NCBI RefSeq assembly: GCF_928391935.1
Contig: NZ_CAKMTD010000001.1
Location: forward strand, 671,277-735,276
Reading direction: 5' to 3'
DNA: 64,000 bases
From: Rothia nasimurium
GTDB taxonomy: Bacteria > Actinomycetota > Actinomycetes > Actinomycetales > Micrococcaceae
The notes beneath the pieces are model-generated. The model was not told where the DNA came from. It did no database searches and worked only from the letters and a program-made list of their open reading frames with translations. Position 1 is the stretch's first letter; each line of letters starts with the position of its first letter. This document shows, in pieces, positions 18,696-27,806 of this stretch. A program made the translations under genes and the position numbers.

Positions 18696-19925
18696 CTAGA
18701 GCTTTTCGGTATGGACGGTGCGGCTGGGCTTCTTAGGTTCTAGCTGGCTAGTTAGAGCCAGGGAAACCACCACGAAGACCAGCACGACGATCAGGCCGTT
18801 CCGAATGCCGAAGTGCTCCCCTAGCAGGCCCAACAGGGGCGGGCCGCCTAGGAAGGCTGCGTAGCCGATGGTGGAGACGACGGAGACGCGGACGGCGGCC
18901 TTGAGCGGGTCGTCGGAGGCTGCTGACATGCCGGTGGGGAAGCCCAGGGAGGCGCCGAGGCCCCAGAGTACCAGGCCGACGAAGCCGAGGGGGACGGTGG
19001 GGGCAAGGATGAAGAGGGCTAGGCCGAGGATGGCGAGGGTGCAGGTGGCCCGGAGGACGGGAATCCTCCCGTACCGGTTGAGCAGGGTGGTGCCGCCGAA
19101 GCGTCCTGCCATCATGGCTACTACGAAGGTGAAGTAGCCGAGGGAGCCGATGGTGTTGCTGGTGCCGTAGTCGTGGGTGAGGGCGAGCGCGACCCAGTCG
19201 TTGGCTGAGCCTTCTGCCAGGGCCATGCCGAGGACGAAGAGGCCGATGAGGATGGTGTGTTTGTCGCGCCAGGCGTCGCGCACCCGGTAGGAGCCGACGG
19301 CTGCGATGGCTTGGGTGTCGTCTTGGCCGTAGTGTTCGCTGTGGCAGAGTTTGAGGGAGATGAGGACGAGGGCGGCTACGGCGAGGGCGAAGTAGAGCAT
19401 GTGGATGGCGAAGGGGACGCCGAGGCGGGTGTCGAGGGTGCCGATGGCGGCGCCGATGACGGTTCCGATGGAGAAGAAGCCGTGCATGATGGGGGTGACG
19501 TAGCGCCCCAGGGCTCGTTCGTTGGCTACGCCTTGTACGTTGGAGGCGACGTTGGAGACGGCGCTGCCTAGGCCTTGGAGCATGAGGCCGAGTAGGGTTA
19601 CGGGCACGTTGGTGAGGTGGACGCCGAGGCCGATGAGGATCATGCCGGTGACGGTGGTGGTGTAGGCGGCGGCGATACAGCGGATGGCGCCGTGGCGGGC
19701 GACGAGGGCGCCGGAGAAGCTCACGGCGCAGAAGGAACCGATGGTCATACCCAGTAGCAGTAGGCCCATGGGGCCGGAGCTGAGCCCTAGCCCGTTGGCG
19801 ACGTCAGGCAGGCGGGTGAGTAGGGCAGAAACCACTAAACCGCTAGCAAAGAAAAGCCCCAGCACCGCCCTGTACCAGGTCTTAATCTGCCGGTCGGAAA
19901 GCTGGGTGCGGGAGGTGTGTGCCAT
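18696..19925 (-). CDS. MFS transporter (exporter-like)
   Basis: 409 residues from ATG 19925. Twelve hydrophobic segments are visible, with the MFS pattern of two six-helix halves (first half ~20-200, second ~240-400), an A-like loop GALVARHGAIRC and a second-half equivalent FGGTTLLNRYGRIPVLR. The sequence resembles the drug or metabolite efflux group. Longer starts from a TTG at 20015 are less likely because the added residues are low-complexity Thr/Arg. Substrate unknown. A TAGAAT box lies about 80 nt upstream. Confidence 0.85.
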   Translation of the reverse strand: MAHTSRTQLSDRQIKTWYRAVLGLFFASGLVVSALLTRLPDVANGLGLSSGPMGLLLLGMTIGSFCAVSFSGALVARHGAIRCIAAAYTTTVTGMILIGLGVHLTNVPVTLLGLMLQGLGSAVSNVASNVQGVANERALGRYVTPIMHGFFSIGTVIGAAIGTLDTRLGVPFAIHMLYFALAVAALVLISLKLCHSEHYGQDDTQAIAAVGSYRVRDAWRDKHTILIGLFVLGMALAEGSANDWVALALTHDYGTSNTIGSLGYFTFVVAMMAGRFGGTTLLNRYGRIPVLRATCTLAILGLALFILAPTVPLGFVGLVLWGLGASLGFPTGMSAASDDPLKAAVRVSVVSTIGYAAFLGGPPLLGLLGEHFGIRNGLIVVLVFVVVSLALTSQLEPKKPSRTVHTEKL

Positions 19926-20068
19926 GGTGGGTGAGGTCGATTCTCTCGTGGTCAGTCTCAAAAGGCTCGTTCGTGTTTGTGTCCTGCTGTCTATTCTAGT
20001 GGTCGTGCACGACAAGGCGCCCGCTCAAGCTCTGAACGGGCGCCTTTGGTACGCAATTTGGGGGTGCG

Positions 20069-20530
20069 CTAAGCGAGCTTCACTAGGGCCTGGGCCTTCA
20101 TCAGCACCTTCTGCTCCTTGCCCTCGCTGTCGGGGGCAGTGACGGTCAGATCAATACGGGCTGTGCGGGCGTCCGAATCCAGGGCCCCCACCTTACCGGC
20201 AACCGAAATCACATTCCCGCCGGTAGCCGGGGAGGCCGCGTCATCAGCATCGGGTACCGGAACCGGCTTGGAGAAGCGGGTCTGATAATCCACAATAGCG
20301 CCAGCGTCGCCTACCCAGTCAGTCACCAGCTGCACGGCAGCGCCCATGGTGAACATGCCGTGGGCAATCACGCCAGGCAGGCCCACAGCGGTTGCGAAGC
20401 GCTCGTTCCAGTGGATGGGGTTGAAGTCGCCGGACGCGCCCGCGTAGGCCACCAGGTCAGCACGGGTGACAGGAATCTGACGGGCACCGATCTCGGTACC
20501 CTTTTCAAGGGAGTCAAAAGAGATAGCCAT
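20069..20530 (-). CDS. MaoC-family (R)-hydratase, HadB-like
   Basis: 153 residues with the hydratase-2 signature YAGASGDFNPIHWNERFA (Asp and His catalytic pair) and the conserved GVIAHGMFTMG. In mycobacteria the HadA/HadB heterodimer is the (3R)-hydroxyacyl-ACP dehydratase of FAS-II. Here it begins 3 bp after the HadA-like gene and the pair lies near murB, as in other Actinobacteria. In this organism the substrate could equally be an acyl-CoA. Confidence 0.85.
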   Translation of the reverse strand: MAISFDSLEKGTEIGARQIPVTRADLVAYAGASGDFNPIHWNERFATAVGLPGVIAHGMFTMGAAVQLVTDWVGDAGAIVDYQTRFSKPVPVPDADDAASPATGGNVISVAGKVGALDSDARTARIDLTVTAPDSEGKEQKVLMKAQALVKLA

Positions 20531-20533
20531 GGG

Positions 20534-20980
20534 TTAGTCCTCCGCCCGAACCAGCAGTGATGAAATGCAGGTGGCAACCTTTTCGCCCTCTACAGTGGTG
20601 ATTTCCTCGCGGGTGGTCAGCATAGCGCCAGCCCCCATAACCCGCACGCTATCGACGTGAACCTCGGTCAGCAACTTGTCCCCGGCCACGATCGGGCGGT
20701 GGTGGGTAAAACGCTGGTCGGCGTGGACCACACGGGAAAAATCGATACCGGCCTCCGGGTCGCCGATCAGGGCGGCGTCCGCTTTCTGGGCCAGAATAAT
20801 CGCAAAGGTGGGAGGGGCAATCAAGTCGCTGTAGCCTGCGCTCTGGGCGGCCTGCACATCAAAGTGCAGGGGGCTGGTAGCTTTCACAGCGGCAGCGAAT
20901 TCACGGATTTTCTCTCGCCCAACCGCATAGGGCTCTGTGGCCGGGTAGACCCGGCCCACGATCTCTTCATTAATAGCCAT
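20534..20980 (-). CDS. MaoC N-terminal-like dehydratase, HadA-like
   Basis: 148 residues, a single hot-dog domain of the FAS1-like dehydratase group: EIVGRVYPATEPYAVGREKI, PLHFDVQAAQSAGYSDLIAPPTFA and HADQRFTHHRPIVAGD. This subunit lacks the catalytic dyad of HadB and supplies the substrate-binding half. TAGAGT lies 6 nt before the ATG, suggesting a leaderless hadAB-like transcript. Confidence 0.83.
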   Translation of the reverse strand: MAINEEIVGRVYPATEPYAVGREKIREFAAAVKATSPLHFDVQAAQSAGYSDLIAPPTFAIILAQKADAALIGDPEAGIDFSRVVHADQRFTHHRPIVAGDKLLTEVHVDSVRVMGAGAMLTTREEITTVEGEKVATCISSLLVRAED

Positions 20981-21111
20981 GTAAACACTCTACGGGGCAG
21001 AACCATGTTTCATGAAATAAAAAGGAAAAAAGTTCAAATACCAGCCCGGGGTGACTCCCCTGCTTGTGGGTAAGAAAAAACCTGCCAAGCTTCTGCTTGA
21101 CAGGTTATCTG

Positions 21112-21183
21112 AGCCCCGACCGGGAATCGATCCCGGGACCTCCATCTTACCAAGATGGCGCTCTACCACTGAGCTATCGGGGC
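21112..21183 (-). tRNA. tRNA-Thr (GGT), copy 1
   Basis: Minus-strand acceptor arms GCCCCGA/TCGGGGC, D-arm TAGCTCAGTGGTAGAGC, anticodon loop TTGGTAA (GGT) and T-arm GGGATCGATTCCC. No encoded CCA. Identical to the copy at 21287-21358. Confidence 0.97.
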
Positions 21184-21184
21184 G

Positions 21185-21258
21185 TAGCGGTGGACGGGCT
21201 CGATCCGTCGACCTCACGATTATGAGTCGTGCGCTCTAACCAGCTGAGCTACACCGCC
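21185..21258 (-). tRNA. tRNA-Met (CAT)
   Basis: Minus-strand acceptor arms GGCGGTG/CACCGCT, D-arm TAGCTCAGCTGGTTAGAGC, anticodon loop CTCATAA (CAT) and T-arm GGATCGAGCCC. The standard Watson-Crick/GU first pair and the D-arm indicate the elongator form. Only one base separates it from the first tRNA-Thr. Confidence 0.95.
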
Positions 21259-21286
21259 AGGTATAAACCACATGGGCTCATACGAG

Positions 21287-21358
21287 AGCCCCGACCGGGA
21301 ATCGATCCCGGGACCTCCATCTTACCAAGATGGCGCTCTACCACTGAGCTATCGGGGC
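21287..21358 (-). tRNA. tRNA-Thr (GGT), copy 2
   Basis: Identical in sequence to the tRNA-Thr at 21112-21183. It is the first gene of the Thr-Met-Thr transcript on the minus strand. Confidence 0.97.
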
Positions 21359-21437
21359 AACAGATACTAGCTTACGGTACATTGTTTAGTAAACGCAAAT
21401 CCAGAACCTGTTTTTTGAGGTGTTCTAGGGCACAACC

Positions 21438-23342
21438 TTAGAACTTTTTGCGGCCCTTCTTCTTACCACCGAAGTCCTTGCCGCCGAAGTCGCGGTCGAA
21501 CTTCTTCTTGCCGCCAAAGTCCTTCTTGCCGTAGCCGCGGTCGTCGCGGTCGAACTTCTTTTTGAAGCCCTTACCGCCAAAGTCCTTGCCGCCGAAGTCA
21601 CCGTCGCGGTCAAACTTCTTGCCGCCGCCCTTGGGGCCGCGATCCTTCTTGATGTTGATGAACTCACCGGCTACCTGGGTGTCGCGCAGGCGGTCGAAGA
21701 AGTCACCGGGCAGTTCGTTCTCGGGCAGGGAGACAATAGTGAAGTGCTGGCGGATGTCAATGGCACCCACCTGGCTACCCTTGAGGCCACCCTCGTTGGT
21801 CAGGGCACCGACGATCGCTGCCGGGGAAACCCGGGAGGAACGGCCGACGTTCAGCTTGTAGTCAACCATGCCTTCCTCTGAATGGCGGCGGCCGCCGCGG
21901 GGCTTGTCGTCCCGGTCGAAATCGCGGTCGCGGTCGCGCTTCTTGCTCTTGGGCTCGGGCATTTCTTCAGCCAGGAAGGGGCGGCCCTGCTGGGCGATGA
22001 CGGCCAGGGCAGCTGCGATTTCTTCACCCTCAACGTCGTGTTCCAGGGCGTAGGCGTCGATGAGCTCGCGGAAGAAGCTGAGATCTTCGGTTTCGATGGT
22101 GTCGGTGATCTGCTGGGCAAACTTCTGCTTGCGGTTGCTGTTCACATCGTCCACGGTGGGCATGTGCATCTGCTCAACCTGCTGGCGGGTTGCCTTTTCG
22201 ATCTGGCGCAGCATGTACTTTTCGCGGGGGGTCATGAAGAGGATCGCTTCACCCTCGCGGCCTGCACGGCCGGTACGGCCAATACGGTGGACGTAGGATT
22301 CGGTGTCGTGGGGAATGTCGAAGTTGACGACCAGGGAGATACGCTCGACGTCCAGGCCTCGGGCGGCGACGTCGGTAGCGACCAGGATGTCGATTCGGCC
22401 GTCACGCAGGGCTTCGACGGTGCGTTCGCGCTGGGTCTGGGGGATGTCACCGTTAATGGCGGCAGCCTGGTAGCCGCGAGCCTTGAGCTTATCGGCGACC
22501 TCTTCGGTTTCCTTCTTGGTACGGACGAAGGCGATGACGCCGTCGTAGTCCTCAACCTCAAGCACGCGGGTCATGGCTTCGAGCTTGTGGGAGTGCATGA
22601 CCTGCATGTAGCGCTGGCGGATGTTGGCGCTGGTGGTGGTCTTTGACTTGACGCGCACTTCGACGGGGTCGTTGAGGTACTTGTCGGCGATTTTGCGGAT
22701 GGTCTTGGGCATGGTGGCCGAGAAGAGGGCTACCTGCTTGCTGTCGGGGGTGCCTGCCAGGATTTCTTCGACGTCCTCAGCGAAGCCCATGCGGAGCATT
22801 TCGTCGGCTTCGTCGAGGACAAGGTACTGGAGGTTGGAGAGGTCCAGGGAACCCTTCTTGAGGTGGTCGATGACACGGCCGGGGGTGCCGACGACGACCT
22901 GGGCGCCGCGCTTGAGGCCGGCCAGCTGGGGGCCGTAGGGGGAGCCGCCGTAGATGGGCAGGACGGTGAAGTCGTCCATGTCGGTGGCGTAGGAGGAGAA
23001 GGCTTCTGCAACCTGCAGGGCTAGTTCGCGGGTGGGGGCGAGGACGAGCACCTGGGTGTCCTTGGAGACGCCGTTGATGTCGGCTAGTTCTGCCAGGGTG
23101 GAGAGGGCTGGCAGGGCGAAGGCGGCGGTCTTGCCGGTGCCGGTTTGGGCGAGGCCCAGGACGTCGCGACCTTCAAGGAGCAGGGGGATGGTTTTGGCCT
23201 GGATGGGTGAGGGCTTTTCGTAGCCTACCTTGTCGAGGGCGGCCAGGACGCGGCCGTCGAGGCCCAGGTCGGTGAAGCGCACGGTTTCTTCTTCGGTGGT
23301 TGCTTCGGTGTTTTCTGCGTTGACAGCAGTATTTTCAGTCAA
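21438..23342 (-). CDS. deaD: DEAD-box ATP-dependent RNA helicase (DeaD/CsdA type)
   Basis: About 634 residues. All helicase motifs are visible: Q motif (KPSPIQAKTIPLLLEG), AQTGTGKT, PTRELALQ, TPGR, DEAD, SAT, ARGLDVERI and HRIGRTGRAG. A DbpA-like RNA-binding domain follows (about 470-560: VDYKLNVGRSSRVSPAAIVG), then a Gly/Lys/Asp-rich tail built on FGGKDFGGKK and KKFDRD repeats. It unwinds RNA in ribosome assembly and cold adaptation. A TTG at 23342 has GAGG 6 nt upstream and is preferred; an in-frame ATG (23354) and GTG (23372) have no SD. Confidence 0.93.
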   Translation of the reverse strand: MTENTAVNAENTEATTEEETVRFTDLGLDGRVLAALDKVGYEKPSPIQAKTIPLLLEGRDVLGLAQTGTGKTAAFALPALSTLAELADINGVSKDTQVLVLAPTRELALQVAEAFSSYATDMDDFTVLPIYGGSPYGPQLAGLKRGAQVVVGTPGRVIDHLKKGSLDLSNLQYLVLDEADEMLRMGFAEDVEEILAGTPDSKQVALFSATMPKTIRKIADKYLNDPVEVRVKSKTTTSANIRQRYMQVMHSHKLEAMTRVLEVEDYDGVIAFVRTKKETEEVADKLKARGYQAAAINGDIPQTQRERTVEALRDGRIDILVATDVAARGLDVERISLVVNFDIPHDTESYVHRIGRTGRAGREGEAILFMTPREKYMLRQIEKATRQQVEQMHMPTVDDVNSNRKQKFAQQITDTIETEDLSFFRELIDAYALEHDVEGEEIAAALAVIAQQGRPFLAEEMPEPKSKKRDRDRDFDRDDKPRGGRRHSEEGMVDYKLNVGRSSRVSPAAIVGALTNEGGLKGSQVGAIDIRQHFTIVSLPENELPGDFFDRLRDTQVAGEFINIKKDRGPKGGGKKFDRDGDFGGKDFGGKGFKKKFDRDDRGYGKKDFGGKKKFDRDFGGKDFGGKKKGRKKF

Positions 23343-23372
23343 TGTTTTCCTCATCGAGTGGGGTTTCAGCAC

Positions 23373-23813
23373 GGTTGTTCGTGCTTACGGGTGTTCCCCG
23401 TGGAATGCTCGCGAGGGGCCTCAGAGCGAGGTCTTCGGTTCGTGGGCGCTGTGCCTTCGACTGTTGACGCGCGTGTACGCGGTTTTCTAGCTCCTGGGCT
23501 AGTACAGGTGGGTTAGGGGTTCGTGGCAGCGAGTCTAACCGGGCAGGGCCCTGGTGGGGTTTCCTGCGGGTGAAGGGGTGCGCGCTTGGGCGAGCTGATT
23601 ACACATCAGGTTCTCTTCTAGGTTCAACTGTTTTCTTTTGCCGAAGAGGGTTGAACGCGCGTAGCCCTTGGGTGGTTTGCCGGTTGCGTCCGGCGGGTTG
23701 CCGTGGTGGGCGTGGGCGCTAGAGAAGCGTCTTTCGGGGGTTCCCGAGTCTTACCTTTCAACCCTACCTTAGTTTGGTGGGTTTAGGGGTGTTGGGTGAT
23801 AAAGGGTACAGGT
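23373..23813. other. 440-bp gap: long deaD leader
   Basis: No supported gene. On the minus strand the stretch would contain the deaD promoter and a long, GC-rich 5' leader; on the far side it abuts the end of the DUF2079 gene. Long leaders are known for cold-shock RNA helicases in other bacteria. I see no recognisable riboswitch. Confidence 0.4.
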
Positions 23814-25418
23814 TTAGGGGACGCGGCGGGCGATATCGATGGTGCCGATGGTGGTGTAGGGCTCGTAGGTGGCGTTGCCGTAGCGGCCGGTGGCGTAGGC
23901 GGTGGCGCTTGTGGGTGGGTTGCCGCCCCAGGCGCTGCCTGCGCGGTCGATGAGGACGTAGTCGGGGGCGGGTTGGCCTGAGTGGTTGATCCAGTAAACG
24001 GTGTGGTCGGGTACGAGGTAGGTCAGGACGGAGAGGTCGGCAGCGACGCTGGCCCCGGCGGGGATTGCGGCGACGGCTTGGGCTTTCATCTGGTCGGCGC
24101 TGCTTTGGGTGGTGGTGGCGAAGGCGGGGTTGGCCAGGTCTGAGAGGGGCTGGTTGGTGGTGCCGATGAGGTTGATGAGCAGGACCAGAGCGGGGATGAG
24201 GACGGGGGCCCGGTGCCGCAGGGTGCCGAGGACCTTGGCGGTGGTTTGGGCTAACGGGGCTGATCCTAGCCGGTAGGCGGGGGTTTCGGTGCGGGCCTTT
24301 GCCTTGGCGAGCGCGTCCAAAAGTGCCATGAAGATGATGGGCATGAGGATGAGGTTGTAGTGCCAGGTGGCTTCCCAGTAGCCCTCTTGGGGGGAGAGGA
24401 AGCGCCAGATGAGGGTGGGCGCGACGATCAGGGCAAGGGGGCTGGCCAGCCAGGCGAGGGCTCCGGTGAGCAGGAGCAAGCCGAGGGTGGCGGTTTTGGT
24501 CCAGGGGTAGAAGAGTTGGGCGAAGGCGCCGAGGGGATTACCCAGGGCGGCTTGGACATCCAGTTTGTCGGAGTAGTCGAAGACGCCGCCTGTGTTGAAG
24601 AAGGGCAGGATCAGGCTGACGGCTAGTACCGACCAGGCGACGCCCCAGAGGGCCAGGAGGGTGGCTTCGGCGACGGCTGGGGCTTTGGTCCAGGAGCGGG
24701 TGAGGGTTTGGAGACGCTGGGACCATGGGGTGGCTCCTGCGCTGGCTAGGGGGAAGAGGATATTGGTGGCGGTGGTGATCCAGCCGGTGCGCCAGAGGAT
24801 GACGAGTCCCAGGGCGAAGACGGTGATACCGACGTCCTCTTTCACGAATACGAGGGGGGCACCCCAGTAGGCGGCCCGGCGGAGCAGGGGGGCGGGGTCG
24901 TCGGTGAGGCGGGTGAGGGCCAGGTAGCCTAGGCTGAGCATGAGCAGGGGTAGGGCGAAGGCTACCTCGTGGAACTGTACGGAGATGGCCTGCTGGACGC
25001 CGAAGCTGAGGGCGTAGGCAGCACCCAGGGCGAGGGCGGCCCAGGGGGCTAGGAGGCGCTGGGCAAAGCGTACTAGCAGGTAGACGGAGAGGGCAACAAG
25101 CCCGTTTTGTACGTAGAGCAGGGTAGCCGGTGAGGGCCAGAGCCAGTAGAAGGGGGTGAGGAGGACGGTGAGGGGGTGGAAGTGGTCACCGAGTAGGTTG
25201 AACCCCTCGCCCTTGATGGGAACGATGGGGGCTTGCCCGTTGGCGTAGGCCTTGGCTAGTTGGGAGAAGATTCCGAGGTCCCAGGAGGGGGTGATGAAGT
25301 GCTGCCATTGGAACCAGGAGTAGAGGCTGTAGAGACCGAAGACAGCTACTGCGAGCAGGGCTGCAAGGACGCGGGAGCGCCCCAGGTTGGTTTCGGCAGG
25401 TAGGTTGAGCTTGGTCAT
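23814..25418 (-). CDS. DUF2079 multi-pass membrane protein
   Basis: 534 residues. Begins with a transmembrane helix followed by FQWQHFITPSWDLGIFSQLAKA and GDHFHPLTVLLTPFYWLWPS, the DUF2079 signature (an Asp and His pair on the extracellular side, like GT-C glycosyltransferases). About ten membrane segments to residue ~430 and a soluble C-terminal ~100 residues (DLSVLTYLVPDHTVYWI...DYVLIDRAGSAWGG). Probably a GT-C-like sugar transferase of the cell envelope; the acceptor is unknown. Confidence 0.82.
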   Translation of the reverse strand: MTKLNLPAETNLGRSRVLAALLAVAVFGLYSLYSWFQWQHFITPSWDLGIFSQLAKAYANGQAPIVPIKGEGFNLLGDHFHPLTVLLTPFYWLWPSPATLLYVQNGLVALSVYLLVRFAQRLLAPWAALALGAAYALSFGVQQAISVQFHEVAFALPLLMLSLGYLALTRLTDDPAPLLRRAAYWGAPLVFVKEDVGITVFALGLVILWRTGWITTATNILFPLASAGATPWSQRLQTLTRSWTKAPAVAEATLLALWGVAWSVLAVSLILPFFNTGGVFDYSDKLDVQAALGNPLGAFAQLFYPWTKTATLGLLLLTGALAWLASPLALIVAPTLIWRFLSPQEGYWEATWHYNLILMPIIFMALLDALAKAKARTETPAYRLGSAPLAQTTAKVLGTLRHRAPVLIPALVLLINLIGTTNQPLSDLANPAFATTTQSSADQMKAQAVAAIPAGASVAADLSVLTYLVPDHTVYWINHSGQPAPDYVLIDRAGSAWGGNPPTSATAYATGRYGNATYEPYTTIGTIDIARRVP

Positions 25419-25519
25419 GGGCCTTCTTAGGTGGGCTGGTTTGTGGGCTATGTATGAGTATAGACAGTTGACCTGGGTGCGGGGCGGGTAGCAGTTGGGG
25501 GTGTGAGACGATAGGGAGC

Positions 25520-26527
25520 ATGTTACATGCCTCTATGACCCTTGAGCCGACCCACCGGGTAGATTTGGGGCAGACTTTTGCTCCCCTCCAGCGGGGCAAG
25601 GCTGATCCTCTCTTTCAGGCAGTTGCAACCCCGGTGGGCAGGGTTTTTTGGGCGACGGCCCGGGAGCAGGGGGTAGGGTTGCTGGCCCGGTTCTCCCGGA
25701 CGCACCCCCACGATCTTCTGGCCCCTCTTGAGGTAGAGCTGTGGGAGGTCCCAGAGCCTAGCCGCGGGCAAGGGGGTGGGAGGGCCGCGTCCGCCCTGGA
25801 GGCCTTTGCCTCCCGCCTGCCGGGCTGGGTGGGTGAACGGGACCGCTGGAGCTCTTTCCTGGCCTCCCCGCCCTGGGGTCAGTTGCCGGAGCGTCTGAAA
25901 CGAGCCCGGGCTGAGGCTCCGGGCTTGCGCCTGCCCTCGGTGGGGCTGCTCTCCCAGAACCTGCTCCTGGCCGTCAGTGAACAGCGGGTCACCGGCCTAG
26001 AAGCAATGGGTGGAATGAGGGCCCTCCTGCGCCAGTACGGAACCCCTGTACCAGCAACCGGGCACCCAGACCAGCCCGAGGGCATGATTGTTTTTCCTCC
26101 CCCGGAAGCCTTTGCCGCCATACCAGACTGGGCCTACCACCGGGCAGGTTTTGACCGATCCCGCTCCTCAGCCATGGTGAACTACGCCCACCGGGCAGCC
26201 TCCTTTGAGCGTTTTGCCGAGGCCAACCCCGTCGGCGAACTCGCCCGGGCCCTCCACTCGGTCCCCGGCATCGGCCCCTGGACTATCGCCGAAACCCTCC
26301 AACGCTACTGCGGGCACCCGGACGCGATCAGCGTCGGCGACTACCACCTGGCCCACCACGTCACCTACGCCTTCGACGGAACCCGGGGCGACGACGCCCG
26401 TATGCTCCAGCTCCTAGCCCCCTACGCGGGCAACCGGCAGCGCGTCATCTCCCTCATCAAGGCCGCTGGAATCAGCGAACCCCGCAGGGCACCCCGCTAC
26501 GCCCCACAAGACATCAGAAAGCTCTAG
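25520..26527 (+). CDS. DNA-3-methyladenine glycosylase-like HhH-GPD protein
   Basis: 335 residues. The helix-hairpin-helix and following loop are clear near 250-280: LARALHSVPGIGPWTIAETLQRY, then SVGDYHLAHHVTYAF, whose Asp is at the catalytic position of the AlkA superfamily. The N-terminal ~190 residues resemble the actinobacterial AlkA-like proteins rather than the AlkA TATA-like domain of E. coli. It should remove alkylated bases in base excision repair. Single gene between a divergent DUF2079 gene and convergent trx. Confidence 0.85.
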   Translation: MLHASMTLEPTHRVDLGQTFAPLQRGKADPLFQAVATPVGRVFWATAREQGVGLLARFSRTHPHDLLAPLEVELWEVPEPSRGQGGGRAASALEAFASRLPGWVGERDRWSSFLASPPWGQLPERLKRARAEAPGLRLPSVGLLSQNLLLAVSEQRVTGLEAMGGMRALLRQYGTPVPATGHPDQPEGMIVFPPPEAFAAIPDWAYHRAGFDRSRSSAMVNYAHRAASFERFAEANPVGELARALHSVPGIGPWTIAETLQRYCGHPDAISVGDYHLAHHVTYAFDGTRGDDARMLQLLAPYAGNRQRVISLIKAAGISEPRRAPRYAPQDIRKL

Positions 26528-26533
26528 GGCAAC

Positions 26534-26580
26534 AAAAACCCAGGGCCGCTCCCCCATCAACGGGGAAGCGGCCCTGGGCC
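26534..26580 (-). terminator. terminator between the glycosylase gene and trxA
   Basis: CCCAGGGCCGCT (26539-26550) pairs with AGCGGCCCTGGG ending at 26578. On the minus strand it is followed by TTTTTG, so it mainly serves the thioredoxin gene; the plus-strand side has a weak TTAAAT tail. Confidence 0.85.
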
Positions 26581-26601
26581 TTAAATCTATGCTAATAAGC
26601 C

Positions 26602-27009
26602 TTATGCCTGGGCGGGGTTATCGGAGACATCTTCACCAGCGGCCTGGGCAGCTTCAGCCTCAGCAACCTGCTTGTGAACTTCTGCCATATCGAGGTCCTT
26701 GACGGCCTCAATGATCTGGTCGAACTGCTGGCCGTTCAGCGCACCGGGCTGAGAGAAGACCAGGACGCCCTCGCGGAAGCCCATGATAGTGGGAATAGAG
26801 GTAATACCTGCGGCAGCAGCCAGCTGCTGCTGGTCCTCGGTGTCGACCTTGCCGAAGGTAATGTCAGCGTGCTTCTCTGACGCTGCTTCAAAAATGGGGC
26901 CGAACTGCTTGCAGGGGCCGCACCAGTCTGCCCAGAAGTCAAGGAAGAGAATCTCTGAGGATTCGACGTGCTGGGTGAGGTTTTCCTGAGTGATTTCAAT
27001 GGTTGCCAT
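26602..27009 (-). CDS. trxA: thioredoxin
   Basis: About 135 residues. The active site is FWADWCGPCKQFGP (WCGPC, residues ~28-32), with the cis-proline loop SIPTIMGF and the core strand ILFLDFW. A C-terminal helical tail of ~25 residues (HKQVAEAEAAQAAGE) extends beyond the normal thioredoxin fold, as in several actinobacterial thioredoxins. ATG at 27009 chosen; a GTG nine bases upstream is also possible and has AGG closer to SD spacing. Confidence 0.92.
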   Translation of the reverse strand: MATIEITQENLTQHVESSEILFLDFWADWCGPCKQFGPIFEAASEKHADITFGKVDTEDQQQLAAAAGITSIPTIMGFREGVLVFSQPGALNGQQFDQIIEAVKDLDMAEVHKQVAEAEAAQAAGEDVSDNPAQA

Positions 27010-27108
27010 GGGGAACACGCTACCTGGTTTAGGGGGCCTTGTCTAAAGAGTGTGGCAGGTTTCTCTCTCAATGAAGCCGCAGCCCCCACTTCACGGTGGA
27101 GGGCATAG

Positions 27109-27140
27109 AAAAATCCCGCCTCCGAAGAGACGGGATTTTT
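27109..27140 (-). terminator. terminator of tRNA-Tyr
   Basis: AAAAATCCCG pairs with CGGGATTTTT around CCTCCGAAGAGA, just after the 3' end of tRNA-Tyr on the minus strand. It works in both directions by sequence. Confidence 0.85.
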
Positions 27141-27142
27141 GC

Positions 27143-27227
27143 TGGTGGCAGATGAGGGATTTGAACCCCCGTAGGCAATGCCAGCTGATTTACAGTCAGC
27201 CCCCTTTGGCCGCTCGGGTAATCTGCC
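27143..27227 (-). tRNA. tRNA-Tyr (GTA), CCA encoded
   Basis: Minus-strand GGCAGAT/ATCTGCC acceptor arms, anticodon loop CTGTAAA (GTA), a long variable arm (class II tRNA) and GGTTCAAATCC in the T-arm, followed by A and an encoded CCA. It is the only tRNA in the window with encoded CCA. Confidence 0.97.
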
Positions 27228-27343
27228 GTATTCAATTTCTTGAATCATTCACTCTTTCAAGCGAACAGTAGATTACTTTACACGAGATTTGGGGCCGTGC
27301 AAAATCGTTCCCCGCTTTTGTTGCCAAGACCACACAAAGATGG

Positions 27344-27372
27344 GGGGGTGGGTCCGGTCTTTCGGGCCCACC
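27344..27372 (-). terminator. hairpin after the 27382-27771 gene
   Basis: GGGGTGGG pairs with CCCACCCC around TCCGGTCTTTCGGG. On the minus strand the tail is CCCATCTTTG, so terminator function is likely but the U-run is weak. Confidence 0.5.
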
Positions 27373-27381
27373 CCAAGCCTT

Positions 27382-27771
27382 TTAGGCGTTGACCGCCGCT
27401 TCTTGCTCAAGCAGGAGGGAAATTTCTAGGTTTTCAAGGTAGGCGTAGGCCTGCTCGGGGGTACACATGCTCCCGCGAATCTCACGCTCTAGGTTCTCTT
27501 TCACGCCCTCAAAACGGGCGATGAGGTCAGGGTGGCGGAGGGTCGCACCCAACTCAGGAGCAAAAATAAGCTGCTCCTGCTGGGAGACTGCCCCCTCCTG
27601 GGCCAGCTCGGGCATGTCAAAATTGTCTGCCGCAAGATCCGCGATCAGGGCCTCATAGGCCAACTGAACAGTTTGATCGGTTACAGCCTGGTGATTTTCT
27701 GCTACCTGGAGTGCCCCTGCGCCGGGCTGTACGCCAGCATCAGAAGCGGTAGCTATCTTTTGTTCAACCAT
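27382..27771 (-). CDS. hypothetical acidic protein
   Basis: 129 residues, acidic and probably helical (QTVQLAYEALIADLAADNFD, DLIARFEGVKENLEREIRGS, YAYLENLEISLLLEQEAA). No signal peptide, membrane segment or known motif. It has GGAGT before the ATG (27771) and a hairpin after the stop. Function unknown; a coiled-coil-like partner protein is possible. Confidence 0.65.
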   Translation of the reverse strand: MVEQKIATASDAGVQPGAGALQVAENHQAVTDQTVQLAYEALIADLAADNFDMPELAQEGAVSQQEQLIFAPELGATLRHPDLIARFEGVKENLEREIRGSMCTPEQAYAYLENLEISLLLEQEAAVNA

Positions 27772-27806
27772 GACTCCATTCTTTCTGACGAAGATGAACT
27801 CTAGCT

